From assembly GCA_014382645.1 (NCBI GenBank), contig JACNJI010000322.1:1-6245 (forward strand): a stretch of 6,245 bases of DNA. Direction: 5' to 3'. Each line of letters begins with the position of its first letter. Within the stretch, counting starts at the first letter, position 1. Under the pieces are notes generated by a model that was not told the DNA's origin, did not search any database, and worked only from the letters and a program-made list of their open reading frames with translations. The position numbers were made by a program, and so were the translations under genes. Origin of the DNA: Verrucomicrobiota bacterium (GTDB taxonomy: Bacteria > Verrucomicrobiota > Verrucomicrobiia > Opitutales > Seribacteraceae). Below, piece by piece: positions 5,305-6,245 of the stretch.

Positions 5305-6245
5305 AGCATTAATGCAGTGTTCTGCATGGAGTTCGCCTGGGAGAGCATGGCGGCTGATGCCTGTGACAATATATTGAACTTAGCCAATTGTGTCGACTCC
5401 TCCGCAACGTCTACATCCATAATCCGACTATTCGCTGCCTCCAGATTAGCCTTGTTTAATCGCAAGTGATCTTCTGAAAACGCCAACCTTGCAGATGTCG
5501 CCCCGTTCGAAGCCCGTAACGTTGCAATGTTTTCCAGAGCCGTGGTCAATAGACCAATGCTAACCTGAGTTAGCGTAAGCGATTCGCTCACGTCCTTAGC
5601 GGCGAGAGTCCGGTCGGTACCGGTGGAGTTTATGGTGTCGGCATATGAAACGGCCAGTTTCCTTCCTGCTGCAGTGGCAGCATCATAGTCGAACGATACC
5701 GCACTAAGCAGCAGTGACTTGCTCACACTCACATTGGATCCTGCAGACCCTTCCGATGAAGTGTAAACACTCATTGTGTTCGCACCCGCATCAGTATTGT
5801 ACACAGCGGCGACATCGAGCTCGTTGGTTGTCGCAAATAGGCTGACTCCGTTGAAAGTCTCTGCCCCTAATTGGTATAACTGACGCTGTAACGCCCCGAA
5901 CTCGGTGTCGTAGTTAGCCACGTCCGACGCGCTTTTCATGACATCGAGACTGAGTGATTTAAGCTCAGCCATTCTGTCGACAATACGTGCCGCTGACTGC
6001 AACGCTCCATCTTGCACATCACCGAACGACATTGCATTTTGAATATTAGATATTGCAGACTTCGTTCGGTTGATGGATGCCGACAGCTTCATGGAGACGG
6101 CAAGGCCTCCAGCATCGTCTGCCGGTGATGTGATTCGCCGCCCGCTGGAAAGTCTGGCGAGACTTTTCTGCAAGTTGCTATTGTTCTTATTCAGGCTGGC
6201 CGCGGCATTGGTTGCCGCGATATTGGTATTTATTGTTAATGCCAT
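5295..6245 (-). CDS. fliC: Flagellin, canonical copy
   Basis: A 316-residue flagellin whose ATG sits on the right edge. The protein opens with MALTINTNIAATNAAASL, the normal flagellin start, so the gene is taken as complete and its promoter is outside the window. The N-terminal D0/D1 region covers about 1-140, with SLARLSSGRRI (28-38), PADDAGGLAVSMKLSASI (41-58), IVDRMAELKSL (88-98) and FNGVSLF (131-137). The C-terminal region, about 225-316, has NLEAANSRIMDVDVAEE (267-283) and ends ASAAMLSQANSMQNTALMLLA, close to the usual ending but with Ala in place of the common final Arg. The central 85 or so residues are Ser/Thr/Ala-rich and small, a minimal filament subunit without large surface domains. 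It is first in a two-gene operon with the divergent flagellin and is probably the major subunit. Confidence 0.95.
   Translation of the reverse strand: MALTINTNIAATNAAASLNKNNSNLQKSLARLSSGRRITSPADDAGGLAVSMKLSASINRTKSAISNIQNAMSFGDVQDGALQSAARIVDRMAELKSLSLDVMKSASDVANYDTEFGALQRQLYQLGAETFNGVSLFATTNELDVAAVYNTDAGANTMSVYTSSEGSAGSNVSVSKSLLLSAVSFDYDAATAAGRKLAVSYADTINSTGTDRTLAAKDVSESLTLTQVSIGLLTTALENIATLRASNGATSARLAFSEDHLRLNKANLEAANSRIMDVDVAEESTQLAKFNILSQASAAMLSQANSMQNTALMLLA

Noticed and set aside
1..6245. CRISPR array, tRNA, rRNA or transposase
   Set aside because: Looked for regularly spaced repeats, tRNA-like cloverleaf sequence and transposase motifs; none seen.

Overview
The window looks like a bacterial chromosome segment of moderate GC. 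The Verrucomicrobiota (Opitutales-like) are my best guess, with only moderate confidence. The reasons are the PQQ-dependent sugar dehydrogenase fragment, a pair of short tandem flagellins with a compact variable domain, and weak Shine-Dalgarno use in front of some genes. Nothing in the window fixes the taxonomy.

Layout from left to right: (1) the C-terminal part of a glucose/sorbosone dehydrogenase-type beta-propeller on the + strand, cut by the left edge. (2) About 825 bases with no convincing gene, carrying several CAATTG-centred sites and a poly-T run. (3) A + strand pair, a MarR-family regulator followed 69 bases later by a Vsr-type very-short-patch-repair endonuclease. (4) A large - strand gene for a STAND/AAA-type P-loop ATPase with a C-terminal coiled coil and two closely spaced membrane segments; its 3' end overlaps the 3' end of vsr by 19 bases, and a good promoter lies just upstream of its start. 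(5) A compact, very GC-rich (about 76%) block of about 100 bases holding three short inverted repeats. (6) Two flagellin genes in tandem on the - strand, 15 bases apart. The first to be transcribed (right) is canonical; the second (left) has a divergent N-terminus and an extended C-terminus. The intergenic hairpin between them may couple their translation.

Functionally, the flagellins form one motility operon whose promoter lies beyond the right edge. The marR-vsr pair and the membrane-anchored ATPase lie between the metabolic gene and the motility genes and look like an accessory segment. There is no Dcm-type methylase beside vsr in the window. The ATPase (nucleotide sensor or switch domain plus a C-terminal membrane hairpin) is the least explained gene and the best candidate for an undescribed function; a defence or stress-response role is inference from architecture and neighbourhood only.
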